This document shows positions 9,535 through 19,044 of a stretch of 64,000 nt of DNA, one piece after another. The stretch is from Lachnospiraceae bacterium. Its GTDB lineage: Bacteria; Bacillota; Clostridia; Lachnospirales; Lachnospiraceae. Every line of letters starts with the position of its first letter. The first letter of the stretch is position 1. The position numbers and the translations under genes were made by a program. The notes beneath the pieces are model-generated. The model saw only the letters and a list, made by a program, of their open reading frames with translations, made no database searches and was not told the origin of the DNA. The stretch lies in NCBI GenBank assembly GCA_009774245.1, contig VSNM01000011.1:1-64000 (forward strand), written 5' to 3'.

Positions 9535-9567
9535 ATACTCACGGCTGATTTCATCTGTCGTGAGTAT
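9535..9567. repeat. Inverted repeat upstream of the ABC exporter
   Basis: ATACTCACG and CGTGAGTAT are perfect 9-base arms around a 15-base loop, ending 16 bases before the ATG of the ABC transporter gene. It could be an operator, an attenuator hairpin or the remnant of a dispersed palindrome. Confidence 0.5.
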
Positions 9568-9583
9568 ATTTGAGTAAAGAGAT

Positions 9584-11179
9584 ATGAACATTAAATTTTC
9601 AAAATCAATTCGTAGGAAAAAGCTGCGGCTGATTCTTATAACCATTATTATTACATTTGCTACATTGATTATGGAGGAATGCACTCAGCAATTTATAGAT
9701 TCCATGGCATTTTCGCTTACAGTTTTTGGTGGATTGGCAGCATTATATCTATTGCTGGCAATATTTCGATACATAAAACAGTATCTTGTGTCAAATCTTA
9801 CGAAAAGCGGCAGTCTTGAGGGACAGGCACAGATCACAAAGCGTGTACTGTCTAAGGATTATGCATTTTATGTGAGAAATGAATCCGGCAATATTCTGTA
9901 CAGTTTAACAGAGGATATGTATCAATGTATGCCATGGTATACCTGCGGAAGGCTTCAAATGCTGTTGGAAACAGTGAATCTCCTGTGTCTGTATGGCTTT
10001 ATGCTCCGCATTGATATCATTTTGTCCGTAGCTGCGCTGATCCTCGTTGTACTGAGTCTCTGGTGGGCGGACCGGTTCAGTGACAATATGGGAGCTGTCA
10101 AAAATATACAACAGGAGTGCAACAGTAAAATAAATCAATATATAATCAATGTGGGACGTTGTAGGAATACCATAAAACAACTCGACAAATCTGATTTTTT
10201 TGTAAAAAAATATGATGATTATTTAGAGAAGGAATATCAGCCTGTTATAGAGAAACTGGTCAGGAGTCATGCATTTTTTATTGTACAGCTTATTTTGTCA
10301 CAGGAAATTATTCCGTTTATCATGTTATTCGTTGGCGTGGTACTGACAATTCTCGGAAAATCAACAATCGGAAGGGCAATCATCATCATGGATTTGACGG
10401 TAAAGATTTCCGGTTCAATCCAGACAATCGCAGAGCTGATGCCACAAAGAAAACTGGCAATGGGAATTGAAAAGCGGATTGAGACTGTATTAGAGGATAC
10501 CACAATCAGCAATATGGGGCGATTGCCCGTAGACGGATTTGCGCACATGGAGATTCATATAGACGGCTACCGTTATATGCAGGAAGGAAAACATATTCTG
10601 GAATGCACGGATATAGAACTAGAAAAAGGTGATATCTGTACGATAAAGGGAATCAGCGGGGGCGGGAAATCAACCCTTGCAAAAATGATTGCCGGCCTGC
10701 AGGATATGGATAATGTGGGCTGTATTCAATATAATGGCGTTGATATTACAGAATTTTCCAAGGAAGAATATCACCGGCATGTTCTGTATGTAAGTCAGGA
10801 TATTGTGCTGTTTGAAGGGACTTTGCGCGATAATTTGTTAATGGAGCAGGCTGCGACGCCAGAGGAACTGGAAGAAGTGGTTGAAAGCTGCTGTCTGCAG
10901 GATTTTGTCGGGCAGTATGGTTTGGATTACATACTTGAGCCAGAGGGCAGGAACGTCAGCGGCGGGGAGCGGCAGCGAATTGGAATCGCACGGATGCTGA
11001 TGCGAAAACCGGACATTCTCATTTTGGACGAGGTTACCAGTTCGTTAGATACTGATACGACAGAAAAAGTTGTTGGCAATATCGCTGCATTTGCGAAAAA
11101 ATATGGAATAACAATCATTGCCATCAGCCATAAAAAGGATTTTGAAAGATACAGCAGCAAAATTGTAACAATTGGATAG
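9584..11179 (+). CDS. ABC exporter, fused permease/ATPase subunit 1
   Basis: A 531-residue half-transporter: six membrane segments in the first 300 residues (ABC type I exporter fold), then a nucleotide-binding domain with Walker A GISGGGKST near 355, signature NVSGGERQRIG, Walker B LILDEVTSSLD with the catalytic glutamate, and H-loop AISHKKD. There is no N-terminal C39 peptidase domain. It lies ten bases from a second homologous half-transporter, so the pair probably forms a heterodimer exporting a peptide, lipid or drug. The substrate is unknown. The ribosome site is weak (GTAAAGAG), and an inverted repeat precedes the gene. Confidence 0.9.
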   Translation: MNIKFSKSIRRKKLRLILITIIITFATLIMEECTQQFIDSMAFSLTVFGGLAALYLLLAIFRYIKQYLVSNLTKSGSLEGQAQITKRVLSKDYAFYVRNESGNILYSLTEDMYQCMPWYTCGRLQMLLETVNLLCLYGFMLRIDIILSVAALILVVLSLWWADRFSDNMGAVKNIQQECNSKINQYIINVGRCRNTIKQLDKSDFFVKKYDDYLEKEYQPVIEKLVRSHAFFIVQLILSQEIIPFIMLFVGVVLTILGKSTIGRAIIIMDLTVKISGSIQTIAELMPQRKLAMGIEKRIETVLEDTTISNMGRLPVDGFAHMEIHIDGYRYMQEGKHILECTDIELEKGDICTIKGISGGGKSTLAKMIAGLQDMDNVGCIQYNGVDITEFSKEEYHRHVLYVSQDIVLFEGTLRDNLLMEQAATPEELEEVVESCCLQDFVGQYGLDYILEPEGRNVSGGERQRIGIARMLMRKPDILILDEVTSSLDTDTTEKVVGNIAAFAKKYGITIIAISHKKDFERYSSKIVTIG

Positions 11180-11188
11180 GAGGACATA

Positions 11189-12799
11189 ATGGAAAAACTG
11201 AAAAGTGTCTATCTGCAGTTTCGCAGGGAGCGCTGCTTCTTTTTCCTTGCGTTTATAGGAAGCACATTGACTGGGCTTATATTGATTGATCTGCTGCAGA
11301 AGCTGATTGATACGGCAATGATTCTGGATGTGGGATATTTTAAGGAGCTGGTACTAAGGTTTTTGGTGATACTGGGGATTTATCTGGCTGCGATCATGGC
11401 TGACCAGTATTTTCTCAGGAGACTGATTTATTACGGAGAGACAGCTTTAAAGCGCCATACATTTGTTTCTTTTGTAAAGAATCATAAGATGGTAATGGAG
11501 CAGGATTTGGGGGAAGCTGTTTCAGCGATGAACAATGACACCACGATCGTTTCTTTTTGGATGTCAAAGGGTTTCATCAGTATCGCGGGGCAGTTCATTA
11601 TTCTGCTGCTGTATCTGCTTTTGATGGTAAGGTACAATCTTGTGATAACGGGGATAACCTTTTTGATCATACTGGCTGTCTTTGGTTTATCCCAGCATTT
11701 TGGGAAAAGGGAAGCATTTTTTACAGGGAAACAACAGGGGTTCTATGGAAAAATTAACGCTTATCTATATAACTGCCTGCAGAATTTTCCGGTTGTCAGC
11801 CAACTGCATAATGGTGAATATTTTTATAGAAGGCTAAAAAAAATGCATGAACGAGGGGAGCGGGATGCGATCCATGGATTAAGCAGATTTCAGGCGCTAA
11901 ATGATGCAATGCTGAATTTTATGACGAATACCCTGCCGCTTCTGACATTTGCCACAGGACTGTTGTTTGTAAAGACAGGGCAAATGACAACAGGTGAGAC
12001 AATCGCAATTATGCTTGTGGCTCAGAAATTAAACGAGCCAATCATTTTGATAGCTGATTTGATTTTGGATAAGAAAAATGCGGAGGGTGTATATGGAAGA
12101 ATTGCAGGCGTCTATACTGACATGGAGCTGGAAACCAAGAAACGCGAGGTAGAAGCTTTTGAACAAATACATCTGGATGTTGCATCTTATCAATATCCGA
12201 ATGCAGGGCAAAGCGCCCTGTCTCCGGTGGCATTTGAAATTGAAAAAGGTGATATGGCACTGATCCAGGGAGAGAGTGGAGCAGGAAAAAGCACCATCAT
12301 AAAACTGTTGTGTCGGCTGGTGGATTTACATGGGCTGCATGGAACGATTGAATATAATGGATATCCAATCTGGGATTATGCGGCAAAAGATTACTATAGA
12401 CATATGTTACAGGTGGAGCAGGAGACCGTTCTGATTGAAGGAAGCATTCAGGAAAATCTGTTATTGGGGGACTGCTTTACACAATCAGAGATTGACGAGG
12501 TCCTATGGACTTGTGTGCTGGATACGTTCAGCGCCGAAAGGGGTATTCACTTCCTGATCAGGGAAAATGGCGGCAATATCAGCGGTGGGGAGCGGCAGCG
12601 TATTGGAATCGCACGGATGCTGCTGCGAAAACCTGAGGTACTCATTTTGGACGAGATTACCAGTGCGCTGGATGAGGAGACGAGGCAGATATTCGCCGGG
12701 AGACTGATGACATTTAAACAGAAATATCATATGACAATTCTTGCAATCAGCCATATGAATGACTTTGACACGTACTGCAATAAAACGATTTCTACATAG
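11189..12799 (+). CDS. ABC exporter, fused permease/ATPase subunit 2
   Basis: A 536-residue paralogue of the preceding gene with six N-terminal membrane segments and a complete nucleotide-binding domain: Walker A GESGAGKST near 361, signature NISGGERQRIG, Walker B LILDEITSALD and H-loop AISHMND. The ATG follows GATAGGAGGA, within ten bases of the previous stop. The nucleotide sequence around the signature and Walker B is almost the same in both genes, which points to an old tandem duplication. A hairpin terminator follows. No precursor peptide or modification enzyme is visible nearby, so the exporter cannot be tied to a bacteriocin. Confidence 0.9.
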   Translation: MEKLKSVYLQFRRERCFFFLAFIGSTLTGLILIDLLQKLIDTAMILDVGYFKELVLRFLVILGIYLAAIMADQYFLRRLIYYGETALKRHTFVSFVKNHKMVMEQDLGEAVSAMNNDTTIVSFWMSKGFISIAGQFIILLLYLLLMVRYNLVITGITFLIILAVFGLSQHFGKREAFFTGKQQGFYGKINAYLYNCLQNFPVVSQLHNGEYFYRRLKKMHERGERDAIHGLSRFQALNDAMLNFMTNTLPLLTFATGLLFVKTGQMTTGETIAIMLVAQKLNEPIILIADLILDKKNAEGVYGRIAGVYTDMELETKKREVEAFEQIHLDVASYQYPNAGQSALSPVAFEIEKGDMALIQGESGAGKSTIIKLLCRLVDLHGLHGTIEYNGYPIWDYAAKDYYRHMLQVEQETVLIEGSIQENLLLGDCFTQSEIDEVLWTCVLDTFSAERGIHFLIRENGGNISGGERQRIGIARMLLRKPEVLILDEITSALDEETRQIFAGRLMTFKQKYHMTILAISHMNDFDTYCNKTIST

Positions 12800-12808
12800 T
12801 CAGCCAAG

Positions 12809-12852
12809 AAAGGGCGTATTCCCCCTATTTGTACGGGGAAATCGCCCTTTTC
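12809..12852 (+). terminator. Rho-independent terminator after the ABC exporter pair
   Basis: The stem AAAGGGCG (12809-12816) pairs with CGCCCTTT (12843-12850), with an additional inner CCCC/GGGG pairing and a short T run. Confidence 0.8.
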
Positions 12853-12896
12853 CACAACCTGATTAAACATATATTCGAAAAAATACGCAAAAGTAT

Positions 12897-12924
12897 TTGC
12901 AATGTTGAAAAAATGTGGTATACT
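12897..12924 (+). promoter_or_regulatory. Putative promoter of the topoisomerase operon
   Basis: TTGCAA (12897-12902) and TATACT (12919-12924) are 16 bases apart. It would give a leader of about 170 bases before the ParE-like start codon, containing a hairpin and a dispersed palindromic repeat. Confidence 0.5.
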
Positions 12925-12960
12925 CTTTAAGTCGAATTTTTTATGCACACGGGCACCAAT

Positions 12961-12989
12961 GTGAAAAACCATATATGAAAGTTTTTCAC
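12961..12989. repeat. Hairpin in the topoisomerase leader
   Basis: GTGAAAAAC (12961-12969) pairs perfectly with GTTTTTCAC (12981-12989) around an 11-base loop. It lies between the putative promoter and the palindromic repeat. No T run follows, so it is not an obvious terminator. Confidence 0.55.
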
Positions 12990-13015
12990 ATGGAAATTAG
13001 TTGCTTACGCAACAT

Positions 13016-13060
13016 GCGCCCGGCGCGGCGAGTAGTGGAGAAGGGCATTCCCCTACTCGA
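13016..13060 (+). repeat. Dispersed palindromic repeat, copy A
   Basis: A 45-base element starting GCGCCCGGCGCGG, with core CGAGTAGTGGAGAAGG and end CATTCCCCTACTCGA; CGAGTAG pairs with CTACTCG. The same element recurs at 20468 and 23727 on the minus strand and more loosely at 41354 and 28843. Confidence 0.75.
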
Positions 13061-13100
13061 TTTTGAAGATTATGGAAATACAGAAAGGCATGGTTGCTCT

Positions 13101-15029
13101 ATGGCAAAAACGGATAACAATGTGTATGACGCCTCCAGTATCACTGTCCTGGAGGGGTTGGAGGCTGTCAGGAAGAGACCTGGCATGTACATAGGAAGTG
13201 TGTCCACAAAGGGACTCAATCATTTAATATACGAGATCGTCGACAACTCGGTGGACGAACATCTGGCCGGCGTGTGCAGCGAGATCCGCGTCACGCTTGA
13301 GAAGGACGGCTCCGCCACCATATCTGACAACGGCAGGGGGATTCCTGTCGGGATGCACCAGAAGGGCGTCAGCGCGGAGAGGGTTGTATTCACCACACTC
13401 CACGCGGGCGGCAAATTTGATAACAATGCGTACAAGACCAGCGGCGGTCTGCACGGCGTGGGCTCCTCTGTTGTCAATGCGCTCTCGACGCAGCTCACCG
13501 TCACGGTCAGAAGTGACGGCCTGATTCATCAGGACAAATATGAGTACGGAAACCCTGTCATCGAACTGGTCGACGGACTTCTTCCCGTGATCGGAAAGAC
13601 GAAGGAGACGGGTACTACCATCAATTTTACGCCCGATCCGACGATTTTTGACAAGACGCGGTTCAAGGCGGAAGATGTGAAGAGCAGGCTGCATGAGACG
13701 GCATACCTCAACCCGAAGCTCACGATCATTTTTTCTGATCTACGCGGTGAGACGCCGGAGACGATCACCTACTCCGAGCCGGAGGGAATTATCGGATATG
13801 TCAAGGATTTAAACAAAAATAAGGAAACGCTGCACGATATTATTTATTTTACAGGTGTCAGCGAGGACATCACCGTCGAGTGCGCGTTCCAGTACGTCAA
13901 TGAATTTCACGAGAATGTACTCGGTTTCTGCAATAATATCTACAACGCGGAGGGCGGTACACACCTGACGGGCTTCAAGACGATGTTTACGACGATCATC
14001 AACAACTATGCGCGCGAGCTCAATATCTTAAAAGAAAAGGACGTCAACTTTACAGGCGCCGACGTGCGAAACGGTATGACAGCCGTCGTGTCGATCAAGC
14101 ATCCGGCGCCGCGGTTTGAGGGACAGACCAAGACAAAACTCGACAATCAGGACGCCTCCAAGGCTGTGAGCAAGGTCACGGGGGACGAGGTTCCACGCTA
14201 TTTTGACCGGAATGTCGAGGTACTAAAGAGCGTGATCTCCTGCGCGGAGAAAGCCGCAAAGATTCGCAAGACGGAAGAAAAAGCAAAGACGAACATGCTT
14301 ACCAAACAGAAGTTTTCTTTTGACTCAAACGGAAAACTCGCCAACTGTGAGTCCAAGGATTACAGCAAGTGTGAGATCTTTATTGTCGAGGGAGACTCTG
14401 CCGGGGGCAGCGCAAAGACTGCGCGAAACAGGAATTTTCAGGCGATCCTGCCAATCCGCGGCAAGATTCTCAACGTCGAGAAGGCGAGCATCGACAAGGT
14501 GCTTGCAAATGCTGAGATCAAGACAATGATCAACGCCTTTGGCTGCGGATTCTCGGAGGGGTACGGCAATGATTTTGACATCTCAAAGTTGCGGTATGAC
14601 AAGATTGTCATCATGGCGGATGCCGATGTGGACGGCGCGCACATCAGCAACTTGCTGCTCACGCTTTTTTACCGCTTCATGCCAGAGCTGATCTATGAGG
14701 GGCACATCTACATCGCGATGCCTCCTCTGTACAAAGCGATGCCTGCGAAGGGAAAAGAGGAGTATCTCTACGATGAAAAGGCACTCGAAAAATACCGCAA
14801 GACACACAAGAGTGCTTTTACCCTGCAGCGGTATAAGGGACTTGGCGAGATGGACGCGGAGCAGCTCTGGGAGACTACCTTAAATCCTGAGACGAGAATC
14901 CTGAAACAGATCGAGATCGAGGATGCGCGCATGGCGTCCGAGATCACGGAGCTGCTGATGGGAACGGATGTTTCACCCCGAAGAACATTTATCTATGAAC
15001 ACGCGACAGAGGCGGAACTTGATATATAA
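13101..15029 (+). CDS. parE: Type IIA DNA topoisomerase subunit B (ParE/GyrB family)
   Basis: From the ATG at 13101 the product is 642 residues: a GHKL ATPase domain (EIVDNSVDE near 45, SDNGRGIPV, TSGGLHGVG), a transducer domain, a TOPRIM domain (EGDSAGGSA near 430, DADVDGAH near 507) and the C-terminal KGLGEMDAEQLW tail. With the next gene it forms an ATP-driven type II topoisomerase for supercoiling control or decatenation. Upstream codons in this frame run through a palindromic repeat, so the longer frame is unlikely to be translated; the ribosome site before this ATG is only AAAGG at long spacing. The A partner lacks a clear GyrA box, favouring topoisomerase IV, but ParE and GyrB are hard to separate by eye. 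Confidence 0.9.
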   Translation: MAKTDNNVYDASSITVLEGLEAVRKRPGMYIGSVSTKGLNHLIYEIVDNSVDEHLAGVCSEIRVTLEKDGSATISDNGRGIPVGMHQKGVSAERVVFTTLHAGGKFDNNAYKTSGGLHGVGSSVVNALSTQLTVTVRSDGLIHQDKYEYGNPVIELVDGLLPVIGKTKETGTTINFTPDPTIFDKTRFKAEDVKSRLHETAYLNPKLTIIFSDLRGETPETITYSEPEGIIGYVKDLNKNKETLHDIIYFTGVSEDITVECAFQYVNEFHENVLGFCNNIYNAEGGTHLTGFKTMFTTIINNYARELNILKEKDVNFTGADVRNGMTAVVSIKHPAPRFEGQTKTKLDNQDASKAVSKVTGDEVPRYFDRNVEVLKSVISCAEKAAKIRKTEEKAKTNMLTKQKFSFDSNGKLANCESKDYSKCEIFIVEGDSAGGSAKTARNRNFQAILPIRGKILNVEKASIDKVLANAEIKTMINAFGCGFSEGYGNDFDISKLRYDKIVIMADADVDGAHISNLLLTLFYRFMPELIYEGHIYIAMPPLYKAMPAKGKEEYLYDEKALEKYRKTHKSAFTLQRYKGLGEMDAEQLWETTLNPETRILKQIEIEDARMASEITELLMGTDVSPRRTFIYEHATEAELDI

Positions 15030-15043
15030 GGAGCGTATCACAA

Positions 15044-17281
15044 ATGGAAGAGAGAATTATAAAAACGGAATATTCGGAAACCATGCAGCGGTCATTCATC
15101 GACTATGCCATGAGCGTCATCATTGCCAGGGCGCTGCCTGATGTCAGAGACGGCCTCAAACCGGTTCAGCGGCGGACGTTATATGACATGCATGAATTAG
15201 GCATCCGCTATGATCGTCCCTATCGAAAGAGCGCCCGCATTGTCGGTGATACAATGGGTAAATACCATCCGCACGGCGACAGCTCGATCTATGATGCGCT
15301 GGTAGTGCTCACACAGGATTTCAAGAAAGGGATTCCCCTGATTGACGGGCACGGAAATTTTGGCAATATTGAGGGCGACGGCGCCGCGGCCATGCGATAT
15401 ACGGAGGCAAGGCTGCAGAAGATTACGCAGGAGGCCATCTTATCAGATCTGGACAAAGACGTCGTTGATTTTATCCCCAATTTCGATGAGACGGAGAAGG
15501 AACCAAGCGTTCTTCCCTGTCGATTCCCCAATCTGCTCGTAAACGGTTCGGAGGGTATCGCTGTCGGCATGGTGACAAGCATCCCCCCGCATAATCTGGG
15601 GGAGGTAATCGATGCGACCAAAGCCTACATGATGAATGAAAACATCACGACGCGCGAGCTCATGAAGTATATAAAGGGACCAGATTTTCCGACAGGCGGC
15701 ATCGTCTGCAACAAGGACGAGCTGCTGTCGATCTACGAGACGGGCGTCGGAAAAATCAAGCTGCGTGGCAAGGTCGAAGTGGAGAAGGCAAAGGGCGGGA
15801 AGCTGAATCTGGTAATCACAGAGATACCCTATACGATGATCGGCGCTAACATCGGCAAATTTTTGCAGGACATCGCCGCCCTGTACGAGCAGAAAAAAGC
15901 CCCTGAAATTCTCGATATCTCCAACCAGTCCTCCAAGGAAGGAATCCGTATCGTCATAGAGCTGAAAAAAGACACCGACGTCGAGAATTTCAAGAATCTG
16001 TTATACAAAAAGACGCGTCTCGAGGACACCTTTGGCGTCAATATGATCGCGATTGCGGACGGAAGACCGGAGACACTCGGTTTAAAGAGCATCATCGCAC
16101 ACAATGTAGCATTTCAATACGAAGTCGCCACCCGCAAATACACGACACTCCTGAACAAGGAGCTCGAAAAACGGGAGATTCAGGAAGGTCTGATCAGGGC
16201 ATGCAATATCATCGATCTCATCATCGAAATTCTCCGCGGCTCCAAGGACAGGAATATGGTCAAAAACTGTCTGACAGGCGGCGTGACTGACGGTATCAAA
16301 TTCCGCTCAAAGGAATCCGCGCTGATGGCGCAGCAGCTAAACTTTACAGAGCGCCAGGCAAACGCGATCCTGGACATGCGCCTGTACAAGCTGATCGGTC
16401 TGGAGATCGAGGCGCTCATGAAGGAAAATAAGGAAACCAACGCCAATATTTACAAATACGAGGATATTCTTGACAGAAGGGATTCCATGGCGCAGGTCAT
16501 CATACAGGAGCTCGACGCCCTGAAAAAAGAATACGCACACAAACGCAAAACCCGTATTGAGAATGCCGAGGAGGCAGTCTATGAGGAGAAAAAACTCGAG
16601 GAGATGGACATTATGTTCCTCATGGACCGGTTCGGTTACTGCAAGACGGTCGACATTGCCACATATGAGAGAAATAAGGAGGCTGCGCACACGGATTTCA
16701 AATATGTCGTGAAGTGCCGCAACACGGGAAGAATCTGTCTGTTTACCAACACAGGACAGCTCCACACGATCAAGGCTGCCGACATTCCGTTTGGCAAATT
16801 CCGCGATAAGGGGCTGCCTATCGACAATATCAGCAATTACAATTCCGGCACGGAGGAGATTGTCAACATTGCTAGTCAATCGGAACTGAATTTGTACCGG
16901 CTGCTGTTTGTCACGAAGCAGGGCATGTGCAAGATCGTGAGCGGCGGGGAATTTGATGTGACGAAACGCACTGTTGCCGCCACGAAGCTTGGGGAAGGCG
17001 ACGAGCTGCTGAATATTGAGATCATGACCGAACACCAGCACATCATCCTGCAGAGTAAGAACGGTTACTTCCTGAGATTTGACACGGATGAGATCTCGGA
17101 ACTGAAAAAAACTGCTGTCGGCGTCAGAGGGATGCGGCTGGGAGCAGATGATTCTATCGAAAATGTTTATTACTGCCAGCCTGGTTCTGAGGGCTCGATT
17201 CCATACAAGGACAAAAATGTGCCAATAAATAAATTAAAAGTTAATAAAAGAGATACCAAAGGAACAAAAATTAGGGTATAA
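15044..17281 (+). CDS. parC: Type IIA DNA topoisomerase subunit A (ParC/GyrA family)
   Basis: A 745-residue breakage-reunion subunit. The winged-helix core carries the catalytic tyrosine in AAMRYTEA (Tyr119) and the quinolone-determining loop YHPHGDSSIYDALV with Ser80 and Asp84, the residues usual in sensitive enzymes. A coiled-coil arm follows (about 370-500), then C-terminal beta-pinwheel repeats (for example YFLRF and GVRGMRL). I find no clean GyrA box (QRRGGRG); KFRDKGLPI is the nearest match, which favours a ParC-type enzyme. AAGGAGC precedes the ATG, 14 bases after the ParE stop, so the two are translated together. Confidence 0.88.
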   Translation: MEERIIKTEYSETMQRSFIDYAMSVIIARALPDVRDGLKPVQRRTLYDMHELGIRYDRPYRKSARIVGDTMGKYHPHGDSSIYDALVVLTQDFKKGIPLIDGHGNFGNIEGDGAAAMRYTEARLQKITQEAILSDLDKDVVDFIPNFDETEKEPSVLPCRFPNLLVNGSEGIAVGMVTSIPPHNLGEVIDATKAYMMNENITTRELMKYIKGPDFPTGGIVCNKDELLSIYETGVGKIKLRGKVEVEKAKGGKLNLVITEIPYTMIGANIGKFLQDIAALYEQKKAPEILDISNQSSKEGIRIVIELKKDTDVENFKNLLYKKTRLEDTFGVNMIAIADGRPETLGLKSIIAHNVAFQYEVATRKYTTLLNKELEKREIQEGLIRACNIIDLIIEILRGSKDRNMVKNCLTGGVTDGIKFRSKESALMAQQLNFTERQANAILDMRLYKLIGLEIEALMKENKETNANIYKYEDILDRRDSMAQVIIQELDALKKEYAHKRKTRIENAEEAVYEEKKLEEMDIMFLMDRFGYCKTVDIATYERNKEAAHTDFKYVVKCRNTGRICLFTNTGQLHTIKAADIPFGKFRDKGLPIDNISNYNSGTEEIVNIASQSELNLYRLLFVTKQGMCKIVSGGEFDVTKRTVAATKLGEGDELLNIEIMTEHQHIILQSKNGYFLRFDTDEISELKKTAVGVRGMRLGADDSIENVYYCQPGSEGSIPYKDKNVPINKLKVNKRDTKGTKIRV

Positions 17282-17353
17282 TGATTGATGGATACAAAAA
17301 ACGGCGTACTATTGGATAAAGTACATATGAGCGGTGCGCTGATGGAGGAATAT

Positions 17354-17905
17354 ATGAGAGTAATTGCAGGAACGGCAAGACGCCTTTTGTTAAAAACACC
17401 GGAGGGACTGGATACGCGGCCGACAACGGACCGAATCAAAGAGACACTTTTTAATATGCTCATGCCATATCTGCCGGACGCTGTATTTGTGGACCTCTTT
17501 TCCGGCAGCGGCGGCATCGGAATCGAGGCGTTGAGCCGCGGAGCCAGAAAAGCTTATTTCGTCGAAAACAATCCAAAAGCAATCGCATGTATTACAGACA
17601 ATGTTGAACATACACATCTGACAGACAAGGCTGTCATACTAAAACAGGATGTGTTCGCTGCGCTCAGAGGAAGCATCAGAGATACCGCCGATCTCATTTT
17701 CCTCGATCCTCCGTACAATCAGGAATATGACAGAATGGTATTGGAGCTGCTGCGCAACGCATCATATGTCAATGAGGACACATTGATCGTCATTGAATCC
17801 GCCCTCAAGACTTCCTTTGATTACGTGGAGACTCTGGGATATACCGTCACAAAGGAAAAATGCTACAAGACAAACAAACACGTTTTCATTCAAAAAATTG
17901 GATAA
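17354..17905 (+). CDS. rsmD: 16S rRNA (guanine966-N2)-methyltransferase RsmD
   Basis: The product from the ATG at 17354 is 183 residues and starts MRVIAGTARR, the usual RsmD opening; GGAGG lies six bases upstream, so the longer in-frame start at 17285 is rejected. The Rossmann methyltransferase core shows the SAM-binding DLFSGSGGIGIEALSRGA and the catalytic DPPY. RsmD methylates G966 of 16S rRNA during 30S assembly. It precedes coaD by 20 bases, the conserved rsmD-coaD pairing of Firmicutes. Confidence 0.95.
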   Translation: MRVIAGTARRLLLKTPEGLDTRPTTDRIKETLFNMLMPYLPDAVFVDLFSGSGGIGIEALSRGARKAYFVENNPKAIACITDNVEHTHLTDKAVILKQDVFAALRGSIRDTADLIFLDPPYNQEYDRMVLELLRNASYVNEDTLIVIESALKTSFDYVETLGYTVTKEKCYKTNKHVFIQKIG

Positions 17906-17925
17906 TAGTAGGAGGGAATGAGATT

Positions 17926-18414
17926 ATGAATGCTGCAATCTATCCGGGAAGTTTTGATCCGATGACGCTTGGACACCTGGATATTATCAAGCGCGCTGCC
18001 AAAATGTTTGACGAGCTGACAGTGAGTGTTTTGGATAATAAGGCAAAGAATGCGTTGTTTTCTGTCGAAGAACGTGTTAGTATATTAAAGGAGGCGACAA
18101 AGGATTTGCCCAATGTGACGGTGGATTCCTTTAACGGACTTCTGATAGACTATGCAAGGCAGAAAAATGTCCGCATCTCGGTGCGTGGACTGCGCGCCAT
18201 CACGGACTTTGAATATGAACTGCAGACCGCCCAGACAAACAGAATGCTGTCAGGCGGAGAGCTTGATACCGTGTTTTTGACGACAAGCCTCGAGTATGCG
18301 TATCTCAGTTCTTCCAGTGTCAAGGAGATTGCTGCGTTTCAAGGGGATATCTCGCAGTGCGTGCCGGATTTTGTAGCCAGACTTGTATATGAAAAGTTCG
18401 CCGACAAAAAATAA
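17926..18414 (+). CDS. coaD: Phosphopantetheine adenylyltransferase
   Basis: A 162-residue nucleotidylyltransferase of normal length that makes dephospho-CoA from 4'-phosphopantetheine and ATP, the penultimate step of CoA synthesis. Visible motifs are YPGSFDPMTLGH (the TxGH ATP site), RGLRAITDFEYELQ, and the C-terminal YLSSSSVKEIA in place of the usual ISSTxVRE. The ATG at 17926 is preceded by AGGAGGG; the longer frame overlapping rsmD has no ribosome site. Confidence 0.97.
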   Translation: MNAAIYPGSFDPMTLGHLDIIKRAAKMFDELTVSVLDNKAKNALFSVEERVSILKEATKDLPNVTVDSFNGLLIDYARQKNVRISVRGLRAITDFEYELQTAQTNRMLSGGELDTVFLTTSLEYAYLSSSSVKEIAAFQGDISQCVPDFVARLVYEKFADKK

Positions 18415-18442
18415 AATAGATTTTTCGTGATGGAGGAGTAAT

Positions 18443-19033
18443 ATGAGCAGCAGAATAGAGCAGCTGATTGACGAGATTGAGGAGTACATAGATAACTGCA
18501 AATACAAGGCATTTTCGACAGATGTGATCATGGTAAACAAGGCGGAGATTGACGATCTTCTGCGCGAATTGCGCATGAAAACCCCAGAGGAAATCAAGCG
18601 ATATCAGAAAATTATCTCAAATAAGGAGGCGATCCTAAACGATGCCAGACAGAAAGCGCAGGCCTTGATTGATGATGCGGAAGTGCAGACAACGGAGCTG
18701 GTCAGTGAGCACCAGATCATGCAGGAGGCTTACGCGCAGGCTGATAAGATTGTCGAGATGGCTACACAGCAGGCGCAGGGTATTCTTGACAATGCAACGA
18801 TCGAAGCCAACAATATGAAGGCAGCGGCAATGCAGTACACGGACAGCATGCTCGCCAATCTCGAAAATATTTTGAAGCAGTCGATAGAGATTTCCACGCG
18901 TGACTACAATGCACTGATCGGCCATCTGCAGGAGATCGACCACGTTGTCACCACAAACAGGGCGGAGCTTGTTCCGGTTGACGAGATTGTTGCGGAGGCT
19001 CAGACCACTGATAATACTTTAGGAGAAGTTTAA
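18443..19033 (+). CDS. Coiled-coil protein, DivIVA/ATPase-subunit-like, function unknown
   Basis: A 196-residue soluble protein that is almost wholly helical. A short N-terminal region (IEQLIDEIEEYIDNC) is followed by a long Ala/Gln/Glu-rich coiled coil from about 55 to 165 (for example NDARQKAQALIDDAE). Such proteins are annotated as ATPase or V-type ATPase subunit H-like from composition only; similar ones follow coaD in Lachnospiraceae. The opening resembles the start of DivIVA-type polar or cell-division scaffolds, but I see no diagnostic motif. It has a GGAGG ribosome site and sits 28 bases after coaD and 11 bases before a cell-wall amidase. Confidence 0.75.
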   Translation: MSSRIEQLIDEIEEYIDNCKYKAFSTDVIMVNKAEIDDLLRELRMKTPEEIKRYQKIISNKEAILNDARQKAQALIDDAEVQTTELVSEHQIMQEAYAQADKIVEMATQQAQGILDNATIEANNMKAAAMQYTDSMLANLENILKQSIEISTRDYNALIGHLQEIDHVVTTNRAELVPVDEIVAEAQTTDNTLGEV

Positions 19034-19044
19034 GGAGAAATTTG

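Noticed and set aside
12915..13100. N-terminal extension of the ParE-like protein reading through the palindromic repeat
   Set aside because: It has no ribosome site, runs through a promoter leader and dispersed repeat, and ParE/GyrB proteins start at the residues encoded from 13101.
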